From Hyaloperonospora brassicae (taxonomy: Eukaryota; Oomycota; Peronosporomycetes; Peronosporales; Peronosporaceae): DNA of 64,000 bases. Numbering within the stretch: position 1 is the stretch's first letter; the number at the start of each line of letters is the position of its first letter. The position numbers were made by a program, and so were the translations under genes. Of the stretch, positions 10,235 to 21,600 are shown piece after piece. Under the pieces are notes generated by a model. It was not told the origin of the DNA. It saw nothing but the letters and a program-made list of their open reading frames with translations, and did no database searches. Where the stretch lies: NCBI GenBank assembly GCA_947650285.1, contig CANTFL010001407.1, positions 372,001 to 436,000 on the forward strand. Reading direction: 5' to 3'.

Positions 10235-11356
10235 TCTCCTGGGTCGCCCACTTGAAAGTCTTCTAAAGATATCTCGGCCGTCGGTGTAACAACTTCTGGT
10301 AGGATCGCCATGTGCTGATCGGCATCCTCAGCATACAACTCTCCACTTTCGTTACGATACGTCGACTCGGTAAGCGGTTCAACCCCCGTCTGTTCTTCTC
10401 CGACCGCTACGACGTCATTCCGTTTCACCAGTCGATCGGACTTTTCCTGTAACTTAAATTCTCTAATCGCACTCCCGTCTGTCTGACAACAGGACTTTCC
10501 ATGCAGCAAATAGCCGACACCTCTCCCGATATCTTTTGCATCGACCATCTTTACTTTAAAGTTTGACTCCTCATGCCGATCTTGTGACTGATAACCCCTC
10601 CTGCACCCTTGGGTCGTAGAGACCGACGTACAACTTTCGTTGGTAGATAAACATCTTCCTCGAGCTGCATACAACGCTCTTCTGTGGCCCTCGCGATCTC
10701 GTCAGACTGAATTCTAAACCGTTTTTTTCCATCACCATCCATGGTGGGATCGCGTCTGGATGATCGATGGATCGTATCTGCCCTGGATCAGGCTCCTCGC
10801 AATCGTTACTCCCTGTCACAGTCGGCGTCACCACTCTGCTAGATATTTTGACACGGTTTGCATACGCTCATCGTCTTGCCCTTGTCATTTGTATGTTCCG
10901 TCACAAGTACCGTGGTCTATCTTTGATCTCTCTATATAGCGCGATCATCGCGTTCACTCTCGTTTATGATGTGCATCGAATTCTCGTCGATCACGTTTTG
11001 ATCAGGTTGTAACTTGTCAGCACTGCAGTCGTTCGCCTCTTTTTCTGTCTTCACTTCTTAGCGTTTTAGATCTTTCTCGGCGTAGGATATGATCGCTGAT
11101 AAACCAATGGCCCTTCATACTTTGCGGGCGAAACTTCTTCTCGATCAGTTGTTGTCTCGAACGCTAATATCTGCCACTCGTGATAACGTCGCGACCCCAC
11201 AGACACGTACCGCTGTGATCGGGGTATCGTGTCCGCTACCATACACAGCCCTAATGAAGTTCTCCAGCGTAAAATCACCGCGCGATCACATAGGTTTGTG
11301 AGCTGTATATAGCTGATCCTGCCAGGCCCGGTAGTCACAGTTGGTACCCACTCCAC
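10235..11356 (-). pseudogene. Pol linker between protease and reverse transcriptase
   Basis: Open segments continue between the protease and RT on the same strand. One (11066-11356) reads WVPTVTTGPGRISYIQLTNL, then MVADTIPRSQRYVSVGSRRY and EWQILAFE. Another (10235-10674) has acidic stretches leading into the RT start. In oomycete gypsy polyproteins a long connector of this style separates the two enzymes; no catalytic motif is expected. Frame shifts occur near 10570 and 11060. The function of the linker is unknown; assignment is by position and composition. Confidence 0.5.
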
Positions 11357-11380
11357 GTCTCGGCTTTTCCACAGTTTAGC

Positions 11381-11744
11381 TCATGGTGGCGCGATACCGA
11401 TCCTCACTTCTGTTGGTTTGCCGAACGGTATCACCACGTGTTGATCATTCAGGTTGATCGCTTGGATGGTCGATCTATAAAGTGGCTTACGCCCCGCTAG
11501 ACCAGTGCGGACTTCATCGGGTAGACATAGCGTTCCGTCCGCTAGATCCAAGCGAATACTCGCCTTAACCATGAAATACATACCAGTATAGCCTCTTGGA
11601 CGACTTGATCACTGACCCACACGTCGAGACAATACACTGGTAAGCCATCCAATTTAATCTTGGACTTCGTACGCTCAATTGTAATGTATGCGTTTTCCCC
11701 TATGCCGACACATTCATGAGTCTGGCTTTCGTCGATCATGCACC
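11381..11744 (-). pseudogene. Aspartic protease, C-terminal half
   Basis: The frames 11542-11739 and 11381-11581 read IDESQTHECVGIGENAYITI, then LDGLPVYCLDVWV and IRLDLADGTLCLPDEV. This is the part of a retropepsin-like protease after the catalytic loop, with the second hydrophobic strand (VYCLDVWV) and the L-D-L-A-D-G segment in place of the usual D-F-L. The N-terminal half, carrying the catalytic D-S-G, is at 12982-13282; the solo LTR 11745-12981 separates them. Removing that LTR and one copy of a 4-bp duplication joins the two halves in a continuous frame, except for one frameshift near the DSGAEVS motif. Confidence 0.7.
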
Positions 11745-12981
11745 TGTGGTGGAGTAGGTCGCCAAAATCGATTGGCGTTACTCCAAACCGCCCACTGTGC
11801 CGGACTGCCGACTTGAGGAGGGGGTACTCCTATTCCGCTTGGATCTTAAACTCACCTTGTGTACCCGTCGGCTTGGCGGGTATCACTCTTTGGAGGACGT
11901 GGCGATGGAGTTAGATGTCGGTCTTGGTGTGTGTCGACCTTGGGGGCCCCGAGCGGATATGCTTCAGTCGGAGTCCAGTTAGGGCAGCCACTCGGTCAAC
12001 TTGGTTGAGAGTGGACTTATAACCAGAGTTCTCAGGGCTAGTAGCGCCTGGACTTTGCTTGTCTCAGGGGTGTTAACCGCCTGGCCTTTATGTGTCTCAG
12101 GGGTGTCCACCGCCTGGCCTTTATGTATCCTCTCCCTTACCACTAGGGTATGGAGACCGCTTCCTATAGCGGGATTGAGTTGGGGGGGGTGCTACTCCAC
12201 GAACCTACAGGCCAATATACTTCCTGGGGTTCTATTTGCACTTGAGTCTTACCAGCACTGTCTATTCAACGGGTGGGCCAAATAGATCCCTGGCCCGGAA
12301 CAGGTTGGTAGACTTACAAGCTTCTTGGCTCACGAGACGTGTGGCTTGGATCGCAAATTGAGTAGTCTTTAATAATGTCCTATCCTTTAAACTCCTTTAC
12401 TCTGTACTTGCCTTACGCCTGGACTCACTATGCTGAGTGGTCAGGGACGCTTGATCTTGATAGTCCGGGTCGGCCGATGGATGACCAGGTCGGCCCTTGG
12501 GTGACCGAGGTCGTCTTGATCGGCCGTATCCACCGAAGGGTGACCGGGTCGGCCCTTGGGCGGCCGAGGTCGCCTAGATCGGCCGTACCCACCGAAGGGT
12601 GACCGGGTCGGCCCTTGGGTGACCGAGGTCGCCTTGATCGGCCGTATCCACCGAAGGGTGACCGGGTCGGCCCTTGGGTGACCGAGGTCGCCTTGATCGG
12701 CCGTGCCCACCAAAGGGTGACCAGGTCGGCCGATGGGTGACAGAGACGGCCTTGGTTGACCGAGGCCGCCTTGGTCGGCCGTACCTACCGACGAGTGGCC
12801 CGGTCAACCGACGAGTGGTTGAGAACGATCCGCATTGGTGCCGCTCTCAACGGCTGGAACCCAACGGCCGCTTCTCCTCTGTGGCCTCTTGGCCTCCAGT
12901 CCCTTTCCGATCGCGAGGCCCCTGTCCCTCCGGTCCATCCCTCCTTAAGTATACCCTTTCCAGAAAGTTCGCTTTACCACA
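11745..12981. repeat. Nested solo LTR of family A inside the protease
   Basis: It begins TGTGGTGGAGTAGG and ends CTTTACCACA, the same tips as the gypsy LTRs, and its first 150 bp resemble 15692-15840 (GGAGGGGGTACTCC, then a TCACCTTGTGTACCC-like stretch). The sequence CACC stands directly before it (11741-11744) and after it (12982-12985), a 4-bp target duplication. There is no internal region, so recombination between two LTRs has probably removed the rest. Its middle differs from the flanking LTRs and carries a GC-rich minisatellite (12459-12820) plus a 33-bp repeat at about 12060-12126. Confidence 0.75.
12459..12820. repeat. 59-bp GC-rich minisatellite in the nested LTR
   Basis: The unit contains GACCGGGTCGGCCCTTGGGT and ends with CCGTATCCACCGAAGGG. 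Successive TGACC starts fall at 12482, 12541, 12600 and 12659, a constant period of 59 bp, followed by a more diverged copy from 12718. The copies differ at only a few sites, so the array is young or homogenised. Because 59 is not a multiple of three, apparent open frames across it on both strands are by-products of the repeat, not genes. Confidence 0.92.
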
Positions 12982-13282
12982 CACCCTACCCTACGAGCTA
13001 TGGCGGTGTCGATATTGACACTTCAGCACCGGAATCAAACAGCATAGTGGCTTGCTCATTATCGATCTTGCCAACCGCTTTAGTCTGCTTGAACCACTTT
13101 CCAGGGGTGTGGTATTTCCAATACCCACGTGATTCCCCTGGTGCGAGATCTATCTCCATCTTCACGGCTGATCGAGTGAATTCATTAATTCTTATTACAA
13201 TTAAAATCTCCGGGATACAAGTTAAATCAATGCGTATATTAGCGATCGGCTCGGCCTGATCGTTAACTTCTTGATCCTTCAC
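12982..13282 (-). pseudogene. Aspartic protease, N-terminal half
   Basis: The frame contains INEFTRSAVKMEIDLAPGES, then GYWKYHTPGKWFKQTKAVGK and the catalytic loop LFDSGAEVSI. D-S-G is the expected retropepsin triad of gypsy elements (D-S/T-G). The protease would cut Gag-Pol. After SI the frame shifts by one and the sequence then runs into the nested LTR at 12981. The upstream border with Gag near 13300 is not sharp; both probably belonged to one polyprotein. Confidence 0.75.
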
Positions 13283-13329
13283 TTGTTTCTCAACGAATGC
13301 ATATATGCAACGCCTAGAACGCTCGGGTC

Positions 13330-13938
13330 GTACCAGATTCCATCCTGGCGAACGTCCTACTTAACATCTCCTCCGCCTCGGACGGAAACATTTCTGCGTG
13401 CTTGGTAGGCACATACCACTTGCGCATCAGATTGTGGAACTTTTCCAAAGGGCACTTGCCACTCTCATGCACTTTCCCACAAGCTGCACACGCGTAAAAA
13501 CTTGTCCGATGGATGCCCTTTACGGCCGCACTTCTAGCAAGTCAATGGCTTCCAGCAGCCACGTTCATTATGCTTGATCGATCCACAGTGAGTGCACGGA
13601 TTCGATCGCTCTCCGTGATCGCGTAACTCCTCCTGACCAGCTTCCTCATGCGGTATACGATGATCTTGGTTTAACTCCACTGGTGTGGAGACGGTGGTCG
13701 CACAAACCTTGCGATAGTCCACGTCATCTTTCGGTCCACTTGAATCCGACTTCGAACAGCTGCTTTCGCATCCAAACCTGATCGCATGTACGGCTCGGGT
13801 TGATTTGGACGGCACCTGATCCGCATTAACTATTGATCGCTGATGAAACTTTCCCGATCCCATCGACGACTTTGTGTGCCGGTTTTCTATCCGCTGGTGC
13901 GCACGCAACGTTTCTTCCATGTTGTCGGCGTCCGACAA
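13330..13938 (-). pseudogene. Gag nucleocapsid region with CCHC zinc knuckle
   Basis: A perfect C-x2-C-x4-H-x4-C knuckle reads CTHCGSIKHNERGC near the end of the frame 13534-13938, just before KPLTC. A second cysteine/histidine cluster (CGRKGHPSDK, then VC) continues in other frames to about 13450. Zinc knuckles bind the element's RNA for packaging. The part before the knuckle is polar, with coiled-coil-poor sequence rich in serine and charged residues. Frame changes near 13540 split the two knuckles. Position between Gag and protease is standard. Confidence 0.75.
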
Positions 13939-14396
13939 TCGCAGTAGATAAAGTGTTTTGCTAACTCGCGATCGTCCAGCGTAGAAATAAATGTTTCACA
14001 TGCTCACGCCGCGTAGCGTGTCTTCCTTTTCGAATCGCGATCTTAGCTCCGATCGCTGCCCCATTCAATCGTTGTAAATTCTCCTGCGGCGTTTAATCCG
14101 GTCATTTGCGTGCGTGGTAATACAGTCTGGCGTTTGACACACCGTACCCTATATATTGCATCCTGAAACCTTCCGGCAGGTATTTCCACGTGCGGTGAGT
14201 AGTCCGGCTCAGTGCTTGTGCCAATTCTGTGTCGGTCTTGTCAGTAGATCACCGAACACCAGGCATTAATTTTCATCTGATATTTGGTCCCTTAGGAACG
14301 CCGACTTGACCTTGCTGATCCAGCTTCTGGCGCGATCTTCGTCTCGGTCTCTGCCATAAATTTCTTCAGCTCGCCGATCACCGAGAAACGGATACG

Positions 14397-15691
14397 CTAG
14401 AGAGACGGACCTTGATTCATTGACACTTCTGCAGACGCCATTAATGACCGCCTCGGGTATTCCCGCTCCGATTCGTATGGGGTATGTCTTCTGTGATCTC
14501 CAAAGTCGGATTGATTTTGACGCGGTCCGACCGACTCCACCTCAACATCCAGAAATTTGACTCTCGCGTTATTGGCATCTTTATCTCTTGACTTGAATAG
14601 TTCGCTTTGACAGGCTTGACTCCACTGTCTCTGTTCGAATTGCTCCATTGCATTATCAATGTAAGACAGCAGATGTCGTTGTAAGGCCACTGCGTCATCT
14701 ATGGTGGCGCGTATAGCTACCGATCGCTGTTCATCCCTGATTCCTTTGGCGCGATCATGCAGATGAGAAGATCTACTGAGGCCTAGTGACATCCGATGAA
14801 TGCCGATCGAGGCATCTGAGTCGATCTCGGATTCCGCTGAGGCATAATGCGACGATCCGGTGTGGTATTCCTTCTTTATGTCCGCGAACGTGGTACTCGC
14901 TTGATCTTCAATCTTGGCTTTGCCTGTGAGAGGGATCAGCTTCTCGTACAACGATCGAAATTCGCAGGTAATTTGATATTAATCAAAATCCAAAATCTTT
15001 TCACATCGATCATCTCCGCCACGAATCCAGCTTCATGAGAAAGTTGCATGATACCATAGTTTCATTCCAGCATGTTCGATGCACTTGCCGGGGTCGATAC
15101 CGGACCTTGGTCTCGTCGATCAGTTCTGGCTTCAGCACTTAAAGTACTGGGTCGCTTGATACTAAATTCTTGAGAAATTTTCCACTCGTACATCTTGGCC
15201 GGTTCTTCATTTTGCCACTCTTTCATCATGATCTCGTCTTACACGAACTTGAACGGCTTTGGAATCTTGTTCTCAACTTGATCACGCTGATCGGGCTCGG
15301 TCGTTGTTTCTTTCACCCACACAGTCCTCAATTTATCTTTTCTAGAGATCGCGGGTGTGACTTTGAGCAACTTTTGCTCGGTTTTAAACGATGAGATTTC
15401 CAATTTTGCATCATGCATTGTAGAACGATCGGCGGTGGTCCACCAAGGGACCTCAGGAGGGGGTAGAGGTTTTTCTTCCATATCGAGCAATTCATTTTTC
15501 TCTTTTACTTTCTTGTTATTAGAGCCCCTCCTGGAATTCTGATGAACTGGGAATCTTCCAGACTCACGCGTCTGTAGCGATTCCTTGGCCTTCGGCTCTT
15601 CCGTCCCAGGTTTAATTTTTATCTTCACATCTTCAATAAGGGACTCACGGTAAAATCCCGAGTCACCAGAAGATCCGGGCACGCGCACCAT
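14397..15691 (-). pseudogene. Gag, N-terminal and central part
   Basis: Two open stretches on the same strand, 15239-15691 (150 codons) and 14397-14951 (184 codons), lie between the 5' LTR and the zinc knuckle. The first starts with an ATG (15689-15691) one base inside the LTR border and is rich in lysine, glutamate and proline (KIKIKPGTEEPKAKE). The second has SEIDSDASIGIHRMSLGLSR and a glutamine-rich helix. I recognise no capsid motif directly; the call is by position. The gap 14952-15238 has stops in every frame I tried. Confidence 0.6.
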
Positions 15692-16772
15692 TGTGGAGGA
15701 GTGGTGATCGATATTTTGTGGTGTCGATCTTAACCCTGCACTGGAGCCCGGACGATGGACTAACCGAGGGGGTACTCCGATTCAGTGTTCTTGATTGCCT
15801 TCCTCACCTTTTGTACCCTTCGGTGGGGCGGGTTGCACTCTTCCAGGTGGACTCGTGTCAATAGAGTTTAATAAAATTCATTGGAATTTTAATTATTTGA
15901 ACATGTTTGTAATGGGATCGAGGTTCGATCTCGGCGTGGATATCTTCACACCGCGATCGGGATTGACGTAATCTCGTGAAATTCGTCACGCGATCACATG
16001 CATGCTTGTGGGGTGCTCGATATGGGTCACCCTGATCTGTAACAGATCGCCTTGTCCAAATGTAGACCTTGATTCGCGAGCCTTCTGACTACTTGAGCCG
16101 TCTCGCGATCTTGGGTCCTCAACCACAAAGGGTTTTCTGCGTCCAGTCGCAGTTGGGGTGTTGTTTGAGAGATCTTGATCCCTGGCCAAACAATCCAGGG
16201 ATATCACTTGATTAAAGTATGTAAACCTTTCCTTGACGTCGGGTGGCCAATGATCCACCCGGAGGAGAAGTCGACACGTGTACTTTGAAGCAAATTGAAC
16301 TCTGTTGAATGTAAACCAATCAAACATAACACCCTATCCCTATCCCCATGTCTTGGACATCGCTTGCCACATGTAGCTCTCTCTAGACGGTAGCGATCTT
16401 GTACTTGCGTGGCCCACACCTGAAATAATTGTCTGATCGCGATCACATACCTAATCACTGATCACGATCTCGATCGCTTCCTGATCGCGATCGCCTTGAT
16501 GATCGTGGTTTCCTTCTTGATCGACCGATCTCGAACGTAATCTTCCCCATGCCAATAATCCCATCTCCAGGAATCGGACCATTCGCCCGTCAATTTCTAA
16601 CCCGATATCGCAGGTCCCATCCTGTCTGAACTGATATTAAAGTTAATCTGACTGTCCAGTGGACGCGATCCGACCATTTTTGGGACCGGCGCTGTCATCC
16701 ATGTACTGACTCGGATATAATTTGAACGCGATCAGTTCCCTTATGGCATTTTTTCGCGTTCACTTCACCACA
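15692..16772 (-). repeat. 5' LTR of the gypsy element (family A LTR)
   Basis: In element orientation it starts TGTGGTGAAGTGAACGCG at 16772 and ends CTCCTCCACA at 15692. Directly after it (15690 downward) comes TGGTGCGCGTGCCCGGATC, which begins with the TGG expected of a tRNA primer-binding site; its complement would be a tRNA 3' end finishing in ACCA. The core 15827-16452 is identical to 4444-5069 in the 3' LTR, whereas 16453-16772 and 15692-15826 are clearly diverged from their counterparts. Confidence 0.85.
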
Positions 16773-16799
16773 CTGCGACCAGTCTCATTTAAGGGTTTG

Positions 16800-17150
16800 T
16801 CTTACGAGTATTTGATCGCTTGCCAAACGATCAAAAAAAACACTTGATAAAAGTATACGACTTTTTCCGACGTCGGGTTTTTTATCCAAAACATATTTGG
16901 TGTCGACACGTGTACCTTGATTCAAAAATTAATCTCTCTTTTGTTTAATGTAATATTAATCAATCACGAACTAGCACGATGCTAAGTAAAAACTCCGGGG
17001 GCTGATGTTGTCCCCTTGTACGATGTAACACACTTCGTACACTCTTCTAAGCGCGGATCGCGAATTGCATGGTGTGGTACACACCTATATGAGAGCGATC
17101 TCGTTCTTCGTCCTGATCGCGTACCTGATCGCAATCGCGTAGTGGTGCAC
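16800..17150. repeat. Diverged fragment of a family A LTR
   Basis: The stretch ACTTGATAAAAGTATACGAC, then CCGACGTCGGG and GTCGACACGTGTACCTTGAT, lines up with 4823-4905 in the 3' LTR, in the same orientation on the plus strand, with many substitutions. Its AACTAGCACGATGCTAAG end is closer to the copy at 58303-59390 (AACTAGCACATTGCTAGG). So it comes from another, older member of the family. It sits between the 5' LTR and the inverted solo LTR. Confidence 0.6.
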
Positions 17151-17164
17151 ACACCTTAGTAAAT

Positions 17165-18244
17165 CGACTATGGAAATTCGCTGTAGAGGAACTGATCGAA
17201 TTCCCGTTATGTCCGAGCCAGTTAAAGGTTGGCTGCCCGGTCCCACATCTGGTCAGATCGCGTCCATTGGACAGTCAGACTAAAATGGATATCAGATCGG
17301 GCAGGTTGGGACCTGCGATCTTGGATCAAGGTATGAGGCGGAAGGTAACTTTGGCAATCAGTCGATCAAGAAGGGAACCGTGATCAACAAGGCAATCGCG
17401 ATCAAGGAGGCGATTGGGATCGTGATTAGTGATTGAGATCGTGATCAGTGATCAGGTATGTAATCGCGATCGTGATCATTGATCAGGTAGGTAATTGCGA
17501 TCAGACAATTATATCAGGTGTGGGCCACGCAAGTACAAGATCGCTACCGTCTAGAGAGAGCTACATGTGGCAAGCGATGTCTAAGACATGGGGATAGGGA
17601 TAGGGTGTTATGTTTGATTGGTTTACATTCAACAGAGTTCAATTTGCTTCAAAGTACACGTGTCGACTTCTCCTCCGGGTGGATCATTGGCCACCCGACG
17701 TCAAGGAAAGGTTTACATACTTTAATCAAGTGATATCCCTGGATTGTTTGGCCAGGGATCAAGATCTCTCAAACAACACCCCAACTGCGACTGGACGCAG
17801 AAAACCCTTTGTGGTTGAGGACCCAAGATCGCGAGACGGCTCAAGTAGTCAGAAGGCTCGCGAATCAAGGTCTACATTTGGACAAGGCGATCTGTTACAG
17901 ATCAGGGTGACCCATATCGAGCACCCCACAAGCATGCATGTGATCGCGTGACGAATTTCACGAGATTACGTCAATCCCGATCGCGGTGTGAAGATATCCA
18001 CGCCGAGATCGAACCTCGATCCCATTACAAACATGTTCAAATAATTAAAATTCCAATGAATTTTATTAAACTCTATTGACACGAGTCCACCGGGAAGAGT
18101 GCAACCCGCCACACCGAAGGGTACACAAGGTGAGGAAGGCGATCAAGAACACGGAATTTGAGTACCCCCTCCGTTAGTCGGTCGTCCGGGCGCCAGTGGA
18201 GAATTGGGATCGAGAACTCAAAAAGCGATCACCACTCCACCACA
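17165..18244 (+). repeat. Inverted solo LTR of family A
   Basis: The reverse complement of this stretch follows 4307-5486 almost base for base, including the outer part at 5150-5486 that the 5' LTR does not share. Within the 626-bp core I count two differences from the gypsy LTRs. It lacks about 98 bp of the GATC array. The end at 18233-18244 reads ACTCCACCACA, the family tip; the other tip near 17150-17165 is disturbed. It has no internal region attached, and points opposite to the neighbouring element. Confidence 0.8.
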
Positions 18245-18279
18245 GCAGCTAAACCTCAAAGGATAAGGGCAGGACCGCA

Positions 18280-18620
18280 AGACGGTATAAGTGGTCGGAA
18301 GGTCAAGCGGGTCAAGTATCTACGTATTAGAAAAGGCTATCTCGTTGAAAGCAGTGTGGATTATATTGATCACTCTACAAGAATGTCCGTGATCGTCGAC
18401 ATGATCACCTACAACACTATCACAAACAACGTCATGGTATATATCATCACGAGTCCCGGAAGAGTGCAACCCGAACTACCTACGGGACAAAAGGTGAGGT
18501 TAAGAAGCTATATCACGGGAAAAAGTACCGCTCCGATAGTCGGTCGTCTGGATGCTCGGAGTGCGTCGGGGTCGCAAGAGTATTGTGATTGCCACTTCAC
18601 CACATTATTTTACGCTCTGG
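18280..18620 (+). repeat. Second, more diverged family A LTR fragment
   Basis: Blocks such as CACGAGTCCCGGAAGAGTGC and GATAGTCGGTCGTCTGGATG align with 18082-18102 and 18173-18193 of the solo LTR, in the same orientation but after an extra 300-400 bp. It is therefore a separate, older LTR copy placed in tandem. An open plus-strand frame of 189 codons (18158-18727) crosses both LTRs. Because it depends on LTR sequence, I do not call it a gene. Confidence 0.5.
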
Positions 18621-18629
18621 TACGAGCAG

Positions 18630-21600
18630 TATACAGAATCTGCACACCACCAGTGATTTCACGTGTCTTCGTGTCTTGTCCAATGAGTATCTTAATTTAT
18701 TGTTGCGAAATTAATGTCGTGCCTTGACGCTGCGAAAATATACTGTAGACGAAGTATTTAGACGTGACAGCTGTACAATCGATAGAATATTTGATGGATT
18801 TATCATAAAGGAGCTAAAAAAATGATCAACTCAACAATTGCCTCGTCATCTTTTGTGTGAACACATTCATGTGATCCGTAAAGACTACACAGGAAAAGCA
18901 ACTGAGTATAAACATTCTTGCGCTTTTACGAATTTGGTTGGCATTGTATAGACCTAAGAAAGTATCTTTTATATGAAATGAGTCGAGTCCAATTATAAAT
19001 TCACTTAATGGGTCACGTCTTATTGCTTATACAATATGTGAAGCTTAACATCGCCGATACAGTGTGCAAACATATAAAGTGGTACAATCGACAATTCGTA
19101 AAATTGAAAGGTCGTTTTATGCAATGCAATTCATGTAAGATGAGGTTTTTAAATCGAATTTCTACACCACTCTTATCGATCATAATCCCTGACTTATAGG
19201 CAATTTACCAGGATGACCAACCCGTTTTGTGGGATACCATTTTTAAACCTACTGTCGAGACAGTCGAAGGTGATGCCAAAGTCGATGTGCATTAATCCAG
19301 AATTGTTAACAAATTTTGGTAAATTAAAGCTTTGATGCAAGAAGATGCAAGTACGACGGCTACTTCATGTCGAGCGCTAATATATTTCGTGTCGTCATAT
19401 ATTTGGGATGCGTGAGATCCTTCTCATGACGACACATGATACTAAGAGATCTGATAGTATCTGAAGCCGTGTATTGACCAACGAAGTCAGGAGTGATCCA
19501 GCTGACTCTAGTCTATTAAGATTTTGGTTACAAATTTGGTCAAAGTTCCGTTTTTTAATATACATCTTTAGAATGGTCCATGAGGCAGTTATAAAAAATC
19601 GATATATATATTCACACTGAGCTTATTTCATGCGCGATATTAGATCCTTACGTTCTCAGACCAATTACAACAGACATCGGGAAAAAGAACGCGTGAGGGA
19701 CATAAATACATATACGTTATGTCACAAGTATTAAGCAGTTACACCGTACGCACATAGTGAAAGACTATGGGTGTTGAAAATATTATTTCGGTTATCATTA
19801 TCTGTAGTTTAGGAGCGATTGGATGAACGCATGTGAGATATATCTGTGATTTTACCGTTTGCGCTATACATGACTGTCCATGTCGGTGAAAGATAGTTTA
19901 TAGTGCTTTTTAGATCCAAGCAATGAGTCGATAACAAAGACACGTATGTAATCAATTCCACATAAACGATCAGTTTCATGGATTATGTGGGAGGCAACAA
20001 GTATAATTATTGGCGGAAATTAATAATAAAAATTGTGGAGAAAGAGGTGGAAGGTGTCCAAGAGATCAGGTATAAAGGGCCTGTTTAAGATGTAAAAAGT
20101 CACGCCAGAAACTTCATTTTTACATATTTGGCATATTGAGTTGTATTGTTTACATACCCAAATATATTTACTGTATCGCTATACGATGATATGATTTGGC
20201 TTCCAACTTAATGTCGGAGCTTACTGCAACTTTATTTTACGTACTTGCACAATCATTGTATGTAGGACACGGATACATATCACGTATATAGAAGGCTGTA
20301 CTGTAGAAGTTAAATTCAGACCGAATTTATCATTACTAGTTCCAATCGATAAAGTAATGGGTGTGCTATCGACTTGGCTAGCTAGAAAATCGATAACGAT
20401 TATACTGGAACTGCACACGTCACATACTACTCTTACGAGTAGGAACTCAGCAAGCTAAGCATAGAAATCTATAATTATACAATCGACTTATTGATCTGGC
20501 TAATCATATATCTGAAAAATAAAAGTTCCTTTCGCGGTCGAAAGGAATAATTTTTTGGGATCAAGCATCTGCGGCATCATTCATGTAGCTGCGAGACAGA
20601 TTTGTACACCTATATCAAAATGTACTGGTGTATTGACATAATATAACATTTACTATATCGCGTTGCAAAGATTCACAAACAGAATCGTCAAGGCTTCGCC
20701 TACCATATCGAGCGAGGCTGATATAAAAAATCCACTACTATGCGATTAAGCAAGCATAAATCACTGACATATCGACAATTTTGACCTAACATATTTGACC
20801 ACATGGCATAAATAATTAATTGTAAGTCGTCAAGTCCAAGATCAATCCTGCTATCCCGAAAAATATAAAATTGCAACTTATCCAGGTAGCAAATGTGCTG
20901 AGCGGAACTGAATTAGGATCGCTCTATATGTATGGACATATTCGCCATTCCAGGTCACGAATACATATTGGAAGTCGTTTTTGTTGAATGGCCACGTGTT
21001 CTTACGATGTCGTAGATTCTACCTGATGGAGTTCGCGTAGTAAACACGTCATCAGTCCCAGCTGGGAAAGAGGATATGACGACACGAAGCATAAGATAAT
21101 ATGAAAATTAATGTTAGGAACCGTGTGCATGTAAACTTAAAACCAGACAAATTCTAACTCTTGTAGGGTCAGTCGATCGTATGACAAGCATGAAGACAAA
21201 TTACGTAAAGAGACCAATACCCTCCGTACGGTGTTTCAATCTTATTGCTATCGAAACAGCACATATTGAGTTAAAACACTTTATTAATACCAAAACAAAT
21301 TTTTTTGTGGTGGCGATGCACTGATTTTGGTCTAAATCGGCTATTGGTGAGCACTAAAGCAGACTCATGAAGGTTCAACACCGATTTCGCATTCTATCGT
21401 TCAGGTTGACACACGACTTTGGCTTTGTACCACGTCGTATTGTATAGTTTGCAGACTGCCTTTACAATGGTCGACGTTTATGAGAGGAATTTAAATGAAC
21501 TCGATTATACCTAATATTGGACGAATTTCATGATACATGCTACATTTGTTGGTCTCTCAAGGGATGATCAATTTGGTCACATCTAAGATGGCATACTAAA

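Larger units (their letters stand above)
4307..16772 (-). mobile_element. Ty3/gypsy retrotransposon with chromodomain, decayed full-length
   Basis: Two direct-repeat LTRs (4307-5500 and 15692-16772) flank minus-strand pieces in the order gag, zinc knuckle, aspartic protease, reverse transcriptase, RNase H, second RNase H, integrase, chromodomain. RT before integrase plus a chromodomain identifies Ty3/gypsy, chromovirus type. The net length without the nested inserts is about 11 kb, long for gypsy because of the 1.1-1.2 kb LTRs and the extra domains. Many frameshifts and stops show it is inactive. A nested solo LTR (11745-12981) and a short hairpin-rich insert (7256-7478) interrupt it. I could not define an outer target duplication because the LTR tip at 4305-4311 is a TG repeat. 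Confidence 0.9.

Noticed and set aside
12441..12807. Arginine/proline-rich frames on both strands
   Set aside because: Produced by the 59-bp GC-rich minisatellite, whose period cycles through all frames.
18158..18727. 189-codon plus-strand open frame
   Set aside because: It crosses the end of a solo LTR and a second LTR fragment, so it is made of LTR sequence; no protein family resembles it.
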